Assembly (NCBI RefSeq): GCF_014698045.1
Contig: NZ_JACJSE010000028.1
Span: 16,952-80,951, forward strand
Source of the DNA: Aulosira sp. FACHB-615
GTDB lineage: Bacteria; Cyanobacteriota; Cyanobacteriia; Cyanobacteriales; Nostocaceae
Direction: 5' to 3'
DNA length: 64,000 bases
This document shows, piece after piece, positions 1-8,967 of the stretch. The first letter of the stretch is position 1; the number at the start of each line of letters is the position of its first letter. The notes under the pieces were generated by a model, which worked only from the letters and a program-made list of their open reading frames with translations, was not told where the DNA came from and did no database searches. The position numbers and the translations under genes were made by a program.

Positions 1-2
1 AG

Positions 3-593
3 CGAAAGTTAGAGCTATTGAACTATGTTGCGGTGAAAAAGTTCGAGCAAGAACAGTATGTGTTGTTCGAGCAGGAGGAGTTAGAGGGGTATATTGGGGA
101 GTTTTTGGGGATTGAGCGGCGGGATAGTCGAGGGGTTTTGAGGGCGATCGCATCTCAGCATGGGTTATTAATTGAGCGATCGCAGAAAGTTTGGTCGTTT
201 TCGCATTTGACATTTCAAGAGTATTTGGTGGCGAGATGCTTCTCAAACAGAAAAGATTGGCAAGAAATGCTTCACTATTTTATAATTCCATACTGGGAAC
301 AAGTTTTTTTGATAAGTGCAGAGATACATCCTGACTGTGATTGTTTCTTGAAGGGAATTTATCATAAGACTCATGAACTTGCAAAAAATGAAGAAAATAT
401 CCAAAAGTTATTAACTTGGGTTGATGAAAAAGCTACATCTATCTGTAAAAATCAGGGAGTAGCGAGTACTATACTTAGAGCTTTCTACTTTTCGCATACT
501 CTAGGTTTTGATTTTGATTTAGTCTACATATTAGACTGGCAAAGTTACGACAAAACTAGCGGTATTATTATGATTGACAAAGGTGATATATAG
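3..593 (+). pseudogene. NACHT-family NTPase, 5' part of an IS-interrupted gene
   Basis: The reading frame is open from the window edge, so the true start lies outside. The readable part ends in the post-ATPase region typical of cyanobacterial NACHT (STAND NTPase) proteins. It has a winged-helix-like segment, then the hallmark FSHLTFQEYLVAR near position 200, followed by a helical C-terminal sensor region. The NTPase motifs themselves are upstream of the window. The frame runs into the left end of an IS630-type element and stops at its first TAG. Joining base 590 to base 1623 restores one continuous frame with the segment at 1623-2315. Such proteins are often stress or anti-phage sensors; that role is inference here. 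Confidence 0.75.
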
Positions 594-616
594 CGTTTAC
601 CAGTCTAATGAAGTAC
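591..616 (+). repeat. Left terminal inverted repeat of the IS630-type element
   Basis: These 26 bases match the reverse complement of 1595-1620 with four mismatches, in two adjacent pairs. The first eight bases are TAGCGTTT in both ends. The TA target dinucleotide lies just outside. Confidence 0.85.
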
Positions 617-656
617 ACTAATTAAAATAAATCAGTGTATCTACTCAAGGGTAAAA

Positions 657-1034
657 ATGAAACCATATTCCCTCGACTTTCGCCAAAAAATAGTTGATAC
701 ATATAAGGCAGGTGGAATATCACAACGTCAATTAGCTTGCGAATTTTGTGTCAGTTTAGGTTTTATTGAGAAATTACTAAAGCAATATAGAGAAACAGCA
801 AGTATCGCTCCTAAAGTTAGGATAAAACAAACTCCTCCAAAGCTCAACGAAGAACAAATTAAGATTCTGGAAGAAATAGTTGAAGCTAAGAATGATTTGA
901 CTTTATCAGAAATCCGTTCAGAACTCAAAGAAAAAACAGGAATAACAATTGGTATATCTACGGTAGATAGGATGTTAAAGAGGGTAGAAATAAGCCTAAA
1001 AAAAAACATTGCACGCCTCCGAAAAAGAGACTGA
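657..1034 (+). CDS. IS630-type transposase, N-terminal frame (ORF A)
   Basis: This 125-residue product has the paired helix-turn-helix layout of IS630 transposases. An N-terminal HTH (YSLDFRQKIV...GGISQRQLACEF) is followed by a linker and a second winged-helix part (LTLSEIRSELKEKTG...STVDRMLKR). It binds the terminal repeats. The frame runs past a nine-A run at 998-1006 and then ends in meaningless residues. The following frame overlaps it by 26 bp and is shifted +1. The family usually makes a single fused transposase by slippage at such a run, so this ORF alone is unlikely to be the active enzyme. Confidence 0.85.
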   Translation: MKPYSLDFRQKIVDTYKAGGISQRQLACEFCVSLGFIEKLLKQYRETASIAPKVRIKQTPPKLNEEQIKILEEIVEAKNDLTLSEIRSELKEKTGITIGISTVDRMLKRVEISLKKNIARLRKRD

Positions 1035-1611
1035 AAGAGTTCAATTATTAAGAGTACAGTTCTGGCTTCAACTTCAGGGGATACCGACGGAAAACCTGAT
1101 ATTTCTTGACGAAGCAGGAGCTAATTTATCTTTAATAAGACACTCTGCTCGTTCTAAAAAAGGTAAAAGAGCGCATGGCTCACGACCGCAAAAACGCTCT
1201 AAAAATGTCTCCATAATTGGTGCAATTGGTCTCAAGGGTGTGATTAGCCAATATAGCATTTTAGGTGCAACTGATGGTCTGACATTTGAGGCTTATATTT
1301 CTCAAAAATTAGTTCCGAAACTTGAGGAAGGTGATTATGTAATCATGGATAATTGCTCAATTCATAAAGGTAAAAAGATTGAGGAACTAATTGAGGCTGC
1401 CGGAGCTAAATTGATTTATTTACCACCCTATTCTCCTGATTTTTCCCCAATTGAAAATTGTTGGTCAAAGATGAAAAACATACTACGTTCTATCGGTGCT
1501 AGGAGTTATCCAGATTTAGCAAAGGCGATTGAAACTGCTTTTAGCCAAGTCTCCTTAAATGATATTTATAATTGGTTTACTCATTGTTGCTACTGTACTT
1601 CACCAGACTGA
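1009..1611 (+). CDS. IS630-type transposase, DDE catalytic frame (ORF B)
   Basis: This frame carries the DDE integrase-like catalytic domain. The first Asp is in FLDEAGA, the second in VIMDNCSIHK, and the Glu in SPIENCWSKMK, all in the spacing expected for IS630/Tc1-mariner transposases. The nominal start is a TTG inside the overlap with ORF A, with no clear ribosome-binding site. Translation is therefore most likely by +1 slippage from ORF A at the A9 tract. The catalytic region looks full length and undamaged, so the element may still be active. Confidence 0.87.
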   Translation: MHASEKETERVQLLRVQFWLQLQGIPTENLIFLDEAGANLSLIRHSARSKKGKRAHGSRPQKRSKNVSIIGAIGLKGVISQYSILGATDGLTFEAYISQKLVPKLEEGDYVIMDNCSIHKGKKIEELIEAAGAKLIYLPPYSPDFSPIENCWSKMKNILRSIGARSYPDLAKAIETAFSQVSLNDIYNWFTHCCYCTSPD

Positions 1612-1620
1612 GAAACGCTA
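1595..1620 (-). repeat. Right terminal inverted repeat of the IS630-type element
   Basis: This is the reverse complement of 591-616 at 22 of 26 positions and it ends the element. It is followed by TA and then by the resumed NACHT reading frame. Confidence 0.85.
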
Positions 1621-1622
1621 TA

Positions 1623-2315
1623 TCTAACTATTTAGTAAAAGTCTTATTCCTGGATCAACAAAGTAATAATTTCACTCAAAAAGAAGATACACAGCTAAAG
1701 AATGAGCAATTCAATATTGTGGTGCAAGAGACTAGATTTTCCAATTCTTCACAAGAAATGGACATTAAAAATGACATCCCAATACCCGCACATCAATATC
1801 TTAAAAAAGAATTGGAGTTAGATTTTATTTTTGAAGAAATTATTAATTTTAATTATAGTATTGCTGTTGATTATCTTGCTATGGGTTTTGAAGAGGATAT
1901 GGACTTTGCAATGGGCTATGCAAAGCAGTTTTTGATACTTCTAAATTCAGCAATTAACTGGGCTGAAGACTTAGATTTAAGAAATAAATTGGAAGTTATT
2001 AAAGGAAAGATTATAACAAATAATTCGAGAAAAACATCTGAGGAGCAAATTTTAGATTTATTTTGGTCAAACAGTAGTATTAGTTCTTGCTTAGAAGAAC
2101 TGAAGGACATAATGAGAGAATATCGTAACACAAAACACAAGTGGGAGTTTAGTTTTTTGCAACTAGAATGTATTAAACATTATTATTATGCAAGTAAATT
2201 ATTAATTAAATGTTTAAAAAATGTAAGAAAAATAAGTAATAAAACCAGACAAGAGATTTATACCAGTATTTTATTACCTATAGCTAAAGTGGAAAATTAC
2301 AAAGATAAAAAATAA
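1623..2315 (+). pseudogene. NACHT-family NTPase, 3' part beyond the IS insertion
   Basis: The frame continues the NACHT protein after the IS. Its end has the sequence style known from cyanobacterial NACHT proteins: LRAVMI-like helices (here LKDIMREYRN), the aromatic K-H-K-W-E-F segment, YYYASKLLIKCL, and the terminal ILLPIAKVE. An apparent start at 1572 lies inside the IS and is only a by-product. There is no independent start signal just after the IS, so this half is probably not translated on its own. Precise excision would rebuild the gene. Confidence 0.7.
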
Positions 2316-2475
2316 GTTATCTTTGCTTAGGCTACTAATTAATAAAATTGAAAAATGCAAATGCAAAATAATAAAATAAATTTAAAGCTTGATAATTAAA
2401 CAGATAAATTATAATTTTCTTGTAACTAAATTTATATTGATAATTTGCTGTTTTGCTCAATCTTACTTACTGGTA

Positions 2476-2615
2476 ATAACAACTTTTCTTCAATCTGAGG
2501 TTGGTTTAGATCCTAGCCGATTCCCAACTGTTAAACAGTTTACTTCTTGGCTTGGTCTTTGCCCTTGCAATCGCATCACTGGTGGTAAAGTTAAAAGTTC
2601 TCGAACTCGTTTGGT
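2476..2615 (+). pseudogene. IS110-family transposase C-terminal fragment
   Basis: The translation includes SEVGLDPSRFPTVKQFTSWL followed by GLCPCNRITGGKVKSSRTR. This is the conserved C-terminal (Transposase_20-type, serine-containing) region of IS110/IS116 recombinases. Nothing of the N-terminal DEDD domain is present, and the homology breaks off at about 2615, where a plasmid gene fragment begins. It is a scrap of an element rather than a working gene. The AT-rich stretch 2316-2475 before it shows nothing I recognise. Confidence 0.7.
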
Positions 2616-3410
2616 GGGCAAGATCGGACATGGCAGTATAAATTAAACTTCGATGTACTGGATAAGCTGTTAGAACATGGCAGGTGCAAAACTGAACATT
2701 CGACGTTCAATGCAGAACAATACCACAGATCCCATCCAGAAGTTTCAAAGCCACAACAACACTCTGCTGTTGAGCTTGAAAAAAGTGAAGAACTGAAAAC
2801 CGAGATTTTGGACTATGACCAGGAAGGGGTTTGTCAAAGCCCAGAACCAGAGTTACCCGAAATTACTCACTTTGTTGAAGAGATAGAACAGGTTGACTCG
2901 ACTACCGAGACAGATACTCATGAGGATCGTTCTTCCGCCGCCCCTGCCGTGTCAAATTTTCAAAGCATAGACTTGATTGATGATGAGGATGATTATTCTG
3001 CCTCAGAGCCTATGGAAAAATTGCTCCAGCCCAGCAACCAAGAGGTTCAGGAAGTATTGCAGCAGTTACGAGACATTCCCTGTACTCCACAGTTTCGGCT
3101 CAATGCAGAGATTCAACGCACGGTTAGGCGGTGTTGGGAAAATGTACCGGGGGCGATCGCTTACTTGAAGGAGGCGATACGAACTTGGAAGGGTATCAAA
3201 TCGCCGGAAGCTGTGTTTGTGGCTGCTTGTAAGGAGGGACGTAAACCGGAGGCGCAACAGGCCAAGTCTGCTGTGAAAGTTTGGTTTGAGTGGGCTAGGC
3301 GGCAAAGGATTGTGATTGCGATGTCGGGTGAGATTGTGTACACGCCGGATGGAGAGGCGGTTGCTGTTGCGGAAATGATGCGGCGGTGTCCGGTACAGGG
3401 GGAGATTTAG
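2616..3410 (+). pseudogene. 5'-truncated copy of the plasmid linker protein at 17758-18933
   Basis: From GQDRTWQYKLNFDVL to the stop this frame is a close copy of the second half of the gene at 17758-18933, at both protein and DNA level. The shared parts include PEPELPEITHFVE, the EDxxSAAP motif, CTPQFRLNAEIQRTVRR and YTPDGEAVA. The N-terminal winged-helix-like part is missing and is replaced by the IS110 scrap. It also lacks the roughly 110-bp G/C-rich insertion present in the other copy, so it preserves the older linker. An internal ATG at 2808 could start a 200-residue product, but no good ribosome-binding site is visible. Confidence 0.75.
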
Positions 3411-3432
3411 CAGAGTACTTTAGCACCTATTT

Positions 3433-6400
3433 TCAATACTTTGTAAATTCATTAAGAGGTGCTGGATTACCCAAACAAATAAATGCTGCCCAATACCTTG
3501 GATGTTCATAAGGACGTTCATCATCATATTTTTGGTTTAACATCATTAAATGGTTAGCAACAGCTTTACTATGTGTTCTTGCCCATTCTATGGTTTCTTC
3601 TGTCAACCAATAAGAGCGCATTTGACCAATAGATATATTTCGTACATCATACTTTGCTTTTTTCAATGCTTCAGCTTTACCAAGTCGTGCTTGTAGTAGG
3701 TAATGATAAAAGCGTTCCATTAAAATTGCTGTAGCGATATCAGGAACTTTCCAAAGACTCATTACTACTGTTTTCGCACCTGCTTGAATAAACGAACGGC
3801 GCAGTCCAATGACGGTTTCTCCAGTAATAATGGCTCCCAAAGCAGTTTCACAGGCAGAAGTAACAACTAATTCTGTTCCAGCTAAATTTAGCAATTGTAC
3901 ATCTAAAGCAGTTAATAAACCATCTTCGGCTTCTTCTGGCAGTGCATTTCCATTGAGCATGGTATTGGCTCCAGCGAAAGCTAATCCTGAACGGAGAAGG
4001 GGATTTTGGCTAGTACCTAATTGCAAGCGTTCTGATGCGGAAAGATTTAATAACAAGAAATTTTGTCTAATCTTTTCCTCTTGCTTCGGTTTTATATCTT
4101 CGAGAAAATAGCCATGAGTAGCAATATGAAGAATGTAAGGAGAGCTTTTAGGGTTCAGGATCAAGGATTTTAAGGCTTTAGCTTGCATAAATGCCTTGAC
4201 TCCAAGCAGTTTGGCAATTTTCTCTCCTTCAATAGCGGTTCCGGGGAGAGATAAAAAGATTTGTCCTCCTCTTGAATTGGAAACTTCCTGATAATCAATT
4301 GACCTTTCCTCTAATGTTTCTCCTGCAATAAGAAAAGTGGTATTGTTGTTTTTAGCTACTAGATCGTAATCAGGATTAGCGATTACAAGAGGTTTAGTAA
4401 CTTCAGCAGAAACTTGAGATTTAAATCGTAAAATATCTCGTCCCACAGTCAGAAAGTTGAAGTTATATTCATCTATTAAATATTCTTCTTCATTAATAGT
4501 CAGGGCTTCAAAAGGTAAGCAGTTGAGTTCTCCATCAGGACAGATGAATAAGTTTTTACTTAGATAAGGTTTAAGTTTATCAAAAACAAGAGAAAGCAAT
4601 TCAAAAAATGGCTCAATTTCATCTGCTTCAGCTATTTCGCCTAAATCTAATCCTCGTCCTATTTCTACAGACTCTCGAAATTTTCTCACTAAGCGGTCTA
4701 TCGGTTCGGCTTCTCCTAAGTCAATCATTTTCAGATGTTCTGCTTCTCTAGCAGGTAAGATAAAAGCGAGGTAGCGAGGGGGAAACCATTGAGATTCGTT
4801 ATTAGTAGGAATTGATTTGAAATTAAAAACATTAAAGCGTACAAACTCCACTAAGGTTGTACTTTCAGGTAATTCTAAAGCGACAGTACGGTAATCTGCG
4901 TTTTGCAGTTCTTTTTGTAGATTAAGTTCTGGGAGATTAAGCTCTCGCTCTAATGTTTCTGCTTGTTGTATGAGGGAGTCTATTTCGCTTTGATAGTAGA
5001 TAGATTGTTCAGGAGTAGGAATATCAAAATAGCGTTTAGCCAGTTTTTGCCTAACTTGTCGCCATTGTTTAAGTTTTGGGGCAAGGTGCGAATATTGTTC
5101 TGACAAGATAGCAATCTTTTGTAGAATAGTGGTTTCTGTGGCGATTGCTTTGCGCTTTAGTACTAAATTATAAGCGGATTGCACGGCTGATGGGATGTTG
5201 GTAAAGTATTGGAAAACAAGGGAGAGAAAATACTCTAATTTAAAATAGTTTTGTTGCAAATAAGTAAGGCGTTGATTATCTGTAGTAATGTTAAATATTT
5301 GGGAAAGAGTTTTTAAGTCGATGTCTGCTGACTCCTGCATCAGTATTAAAGATTCTTCTAAGCGTTCAGTGGCAGCATATAAAAATGCCAAATTTTCCAG
5401 ATACTTAGCATATTCAGGATGTTTATTACCAATAACTCTAGCGGCAATCTCTAGAGCTTGAATATATAAAATTTCAGCATCATTATACCTAAGCATAAAA
5501 AAGTATGACTGAGCTAGATTATTCAGAGAAACTGCATAGATATGATGAGCATTTCCCCAAATATTAGCTTTAAGTTTTAAAGCTTCTCGATACAAAGGTT
5601 CGGCTTCAACATCTCTTCCCATTTCATGGTATAACAAAGCTAAATTGTCCAAAGAAATAGCGTAATTAGGATGATTATTCCCTTGATGTTTAGCTATAAC
5701 TTCTAAAGCCTTTTGATATAGAGGTTCAGCTTCAGAATATTGTCTTATTGAACAATATGACTGAGCTAAATTATTCAAAGAAGTAGCATAAAGAGAATGG
5801 TTAGTTCCGTAAACTTTAGCTGTAATCTCCAAAGCATGAAGATATAATGGATGAGCTTCACTATATCTCCCTATTGCCCGATATAACCAAGCTAAATTAC
5901 TTAAACAGCCAGCATAACTAAAATTATCACATCCTAAAGATTGAGCTATAATACTTAGACTTTTATGATAAACAGATTCAGCTTCTGTATATTTTCCTAC
6001 TGAATGATACAACTGAGCTAAATTATTTAAGAAACCAGCATAGTCATTGTAATTATATTCTTGATATTTAGCAATTTCTTCTAAAGCTTGCAAGTACAAA
6101 TTTTCAGCTTCAGCATATCTTTCCATCGCATAATATGACTGGGCTAAATTATTTAGTATGTAAGGATAATCATCGTAAGTAATTTCTTCATTTTTAGCAA
6201 TAATATCTAAAGCTTGAATGTACGAAGATTCAGCTTCAGTATACTTACCCACTGTGTAATATAATTCACCTAAATTTTTTAGTGAAATAATATAAATAAG
6301 CTCATCAAAATTGTCATCTTTTATAAATGCTTGGTAAATTTCTAAAGCTTCTTGATAAAGAGCTTCAGCTTCAGTATACTTTTCCATTAAAAAGTATAGA

Positions 6401-7155
6401 TTAGCTAGAACTGCGAGATAATTAGCATAGAGAGGTGTTTTACTTCCTGAAACTCTAGCAATAATGTTTAGTATTTCTTGAAATAAGGATTCAGCCTCAG
6501 CATACCGTCTTGTTGATTTATAAAATGTAGCTAAATAAGTGAGAGAAATAACGTAGCTTGAATGGTTAGTACCATAAACTTTTACTGTAATATTTATAGC
6601 TTCTTGATACAGCAACTCAGCTTCATAATAACGTTTCTGCAACTCATATAAACTTGCTAAATTTTTTAGGCAAGTAATATAATCAGGGAAATCTGGATCT
6701 AGAACCTTTTGAGTAATTGTTCTAGCTTCTTGATACAGCAATTCAGCTTTATCATACTGTTTCGTCAACCAATAAGTTTCAGCTAAATCATATATACAAT
6801 GAGCATAATGAAAATGATTAGTACCTAAAGTTTTTGTAATAATTTTTCTGGCTTCGTTATATAAAGATTCAGCTTCCACATATCGCCCCATAGTTCGATA
6901 TAAAAAGGCTAACCAGATAACTGAATTTAAACCGTGTGGTAGACAGTGAATTAGTGAATATTTTCTAGCTAAAAAATAAGATTTTTGGTAATAAGGAAGG
7001 GCTTTTTCATATTTTTTATGTTCAATAAATTCAGCAGCTTGACTATGTAATCTGGATATTTGCCTAAGAATAAAAACCGCGCATACATATTGTTTGATAA
7101 TACGTAAACAATAAGAGAGCATGGAGGAGAAAGCAGACGATAAGAGTTTAAACAT
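3433..7155 (-). CDS. CHAT-domain caspase-like protease with Kinesin-light-chain-type TPR array (1240 aa)
   Basis: After an N-terminal hydrophobic helix, about residues 30-620 are some thirteen 42-residue TPR units of the Kinesin-light-chain style (YAEAESLYQEAL...YAxSLNNLAxLY). A helical linker follows, then a C-terminal CHAT domain at about 880-1230. The catalytic dyad is visible: His1014 in HIATHGYF and Cys1102 in TSACETALG. CHAT proteases are clan CD peptidases related to caspases and separases. The TPR array probably senses or binds a partner. It is the last gene of a minus-strand cluster, 27 bp after a second TPR gene. Target and trigger are unknown; a role in defence or stress is inference. 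Confidence 0.88.
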   Translation of the reverse strand: MFKLLSSAFSSMLSYCLRIIKQYVCAVFILRQISRLHSQAAEFIEHKKYEKALPYYQKSYFLARKYSLIHCLPHGLNSVIWLAFLYRTMGRYVEAESLYNEARKIITKTLGTNHFHYAHCIYDLAETYWLTKQYDKAELLYQEARTITQKVLDPDFPDYITCLKNLASLYELQKRYYEAELLYQEAINITVKVYGTNHSSYVISLTYLATFYKSTRRYAEAESLFQEILNIIARVSGSKTPLYANYLAVLANLYFLMEKYTEAEALYQEALEIYQAFIKDDNFDELIYIISLKNLGELYYTVGKYTEAESSYIQALDIIAKNEEITYDDYPYILNNLAQSYYAMERYAEAENLYLQALEEIAKYQEYNYNDYAGFLNNLAQLYHSVGKYTEAESVYHKSLSIIAQSLGCDNFSYAGCLSNLAWLYRAIGRYSEAHPLYLHALEITAKVYGTNHSLYATSLNNLAQSYCSIRQYSEAEPLYQKALEVIAKHQGNNHPNYAISLDNLALLYHEMGRDVEAEPLYREALKLKANIWGNAHHIYAVSLNNLAQSYFFMLRYNDAEILYIQALEIAARVIGNKHPEYAKYLENLAFLYAATERLEESLILMQESADIDLKTLSQIFNITTDNQRLTYLQQNYFKLEYFLSLVFQYFTNIPSAVQSAYNLVLKRKAIATETTILQKIAILSEQYSHLAPKLKQWRQVRQKLAKRYFDIPTPEQSIYYQSEIDSLIQQAETLERELNLPELNLQKELQNADYRTVALELPESTTLVEFVRFNVFNFKSIPTNNESQWFPPRYLAFILPAREAEHLKMIDLGEAEPIDRLVRKFRESVEIGRGLDLGEIAEADEIEPFFELLSLVFDKLKPYLSKNLFICPDGELNCLPFEALTINEEEYLIDEYNFNFLTVGRDILRFKSQVSAEVTKPLVIANPDYDLVAKNNNTTFLIAGETLEERSIDYQEVSNSRGGQIFLSLPGTAIEGEKIAKLLGVKAFMQAKALKSLILNPKSSPYILHIATHGYFLEDIKPKQEEKIRQNFLLLNLSASERLQLGTSQNPLLRSGLAFAGANTMLNGNALPEEAEDGLLTALDVQLLNLAGTELVVTSACETALGAIITGETVIGLRRSFIQAGAKTVVMSLWKVPDIATAILMERFYHYLLQARLGKAEALKKAKYDVRNISIGQMRSYWLTEETIEWARTHSKAVANHLMMLNQKYDDERPYEHPRYWAAFICLGNPAPLNEFTKY

Positions 7156-7182
7156 TTGTATATAGGTGAAATAGACAATAGC

Positions 7183-8847
7183 TTAAACTTGAGATAAATT
7201 AGGTTCAAGATGAATTGCTAGGTTATGATCTGCAATCGCCTTTTGAATTTCCCCTAACTGAGAATAAACATTCCCTCGATTGAAGTAAGCCTGAGCTAAA
7301 TTAGGATTAAGGCGAATCGCTTGATCAAAATCTTCAATTGCTTCTTTGAGATTTCCTAAGCCGAAATAACTTTTTCCTCTATTATGGTAAGCATTAGCAT
7401 GATTAGGATTAAGACGTAATGCTTGGTTAAAATCTTTGATTGCCTCATGCAGATTGTTTGACTGAAGATAGGTAGTCCCTCTACTATAGTAAGCCCGATC
7501 ATAATTAGGATCGATACGAATAGATCGGGTAAAATCTTCAATTGCTTCTTGAAGCTTCCCTAACTCAAGATAGACAGTTCCTCGGTCGTGGTAAGCATTT
7601 ACATAATCAGGATTGAGATTAATAGCTTGGTTATAATTTCCTATTGCTCTTTGAGACAGTTTTAAATCAGCATAAACAGTTGCTCTATTGTAGTAAGCCT
7701 CAGCATCATTAGGATTGTGACTAATAACTTGGGTATAATATTCAGCTAACTGGATAGCCCTTCGCATAAAATCAGCATTGACATCATTAGGATTAAGACG
7801 CAAAACTTGATCAAAATCTGCGCTTGCCTCTTGAAGATTTCCAAAATAAGTATAAGCCTGTCCTCGATTGTAATAAGCATCAATACAATTGGGATCGAGA
7901 ATTAAGATTCGGTTATAATCTTCTAATGCTTTTGTGGAGTTTCCTAATCTACGATAGACAATTGCTCTGTTAATGTATACTGCAACAACAGTGGGAGCAA
8001 GAAGAATAGCTTGATTATAATCTATAAGTGCTTCTTGGAGATTTCCTAAATTACGTTGGACATTCCCTCGATTATAATAAAAGTCAGCATAATTAGGATT
8101 AAGAAGTAGGGCTTGGTTAAAGTCTTTTATTGCTTCCTGAAATTTTCTTAGTTCAGCATAAGTAATTCCTCGCATACCGTAAGCTTGAGGATCATTAGGT
8201 GTAAGACGAATGGTATAGGTAAAATCTTCTAATGCTTGTTGGAAGTTTCCTAAGCGAAAATAAATATACCCTCGATTATAGTAGGCATAAGCATAATTAG
8301 AATCAAAATGAATAGCTTGGTTATAATTTGTGAGTGCATCTTGAAGATTACCTAAATTCAAATAAGCTAGTCCTCGGTTGTAGTAAGCATCAGCCGCATG
8401 AGGTTTGATATTAACATATTGGTTGAAATCTTTGAGGGCTTCTTCAGGCTTTCCTAAAAGAAGATAGATATTGCCTCGATTATTGTAAGCACTAACATAA
8501 TTAGGATTAAGAGCAATGGCTTGATTATAATTCTGAAGAGATTCTTGAAACTGGCATGACTGGCGATATTCAACCCCTCTATTGTAATATTTTAGAGCCT
8601 TAGCATCTTTGCTCAATTTCTTAAAGATAAAAAATACTATTATGAAAGCTCCAATTCCCATCAAAATACACAACTCATAGTTTTTATCTTCTATTTTTTT
8701 TAGATGAGTATTATCGTTCTCTAACTTGCTATTACTAATGACAATTGAGTAAGGATAAAAATTGATCTTACTGGAATCTACATTACTATTTTTAACTAAT
8801 GAAACTGTTCTGTAAATTGCTTTATGTTGAATAATAATTTTATTCAT
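7183..8847 (-). CDS. Membrane-anchored TPR-repeat protein (554 aa)
   Basis: Residues from about 85 to the end are continuous 34-residue TPR units (YYNRGxxYxxLGNxQEAIxDFNQAIxLNPN), about thirteen of them. Before them is one membrane segment (CILMGIGAFIIVFFIF, about residues 60-76) that would place the repeats on one side of the membrane. No enzymatic domain is present. It lies 27 bp upstream of the CHAT-TPR gene on the same strand and is probably co-transcribed, which suggests a scaffold or partner role. The N-terminal 55 residues resemble nothing I know. Confidence 0.82.
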   Translation of the reverse strand: MNKIIIQHKAIYRTVSLVKNSNVDSSKINFYPYSIVISNSKLENDNTHLKKIEDKNYELCILMGIGAFIIVFFIFKKLSKDAKALKYYNRGVEYRQSCQFQESLQNYNQAIALNPNYVSAYNNRGNIYLLLGKPEEALKDFNQYVNIKPHAADAYYNRGLAYLNLGNLQDALTNYNQAIHFDSNYAYAYYNRGYIYFRLGNFQQALEDFTYTIRLTPNDPQAYGMRGITYAELRKFQEAIKDFNQALLLNPNYADFYYNRGNVQRNLGNLQEALIDYNQAILLAPTVVAVYINRAIVYRRLGNSTKALEDYNRILILDPNCIDAYYNRGQAYTYFGNLQEASADFDQVLRLNPNDVNADFMRRAIQLAEYYTQVISHNPNDAEAYYNRATVYADLKLSQRAIGNYNQAINLNPDYVNAYHDRGTVYLELGKLQEAIEDFTRSIRIDPNYDRAYYSRGTTYLQSNNLHEAIKDFNQALRLNPNHANAYHNRGKSYFGLGNLKEAIEDFDQAIRLNPNLAQAYFNRGNVYSQLGEIQKAIADHNLAIHLEPNLSQV

Positions 8848-8967
8848 ATTTTCTTCGTCTTTAATTTATTAATGTACAAAAATAAAATAATTTTTAAAAC
8901 AGCAATTTATTAGTAATTTGTTTTTAAATTTCTACTTATCTTTTAAAAAATAAAATAATTGAAAAAA

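Larger units (their letters stand above)
591..1620 (+). mobile_element. IS630/Tc1-mariner-type insertion sequence (1030 bp)
   Basis: The element is bounded by 26-bp terminal inverted repeats at 591-616 and 1595-1620 that match at 22 of 26 positions and both begin TAGCGTTT. A TA dinucleotide stands directly outside each end (589-590 and 1621-1622), as expected for this family's TA target duplication. It carries two overlapping transposase frames. Element plus one TA is 1032 bp, a multiple of three. It sits inside a NACHT-family gene and splits it. Confidence 0.88.
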
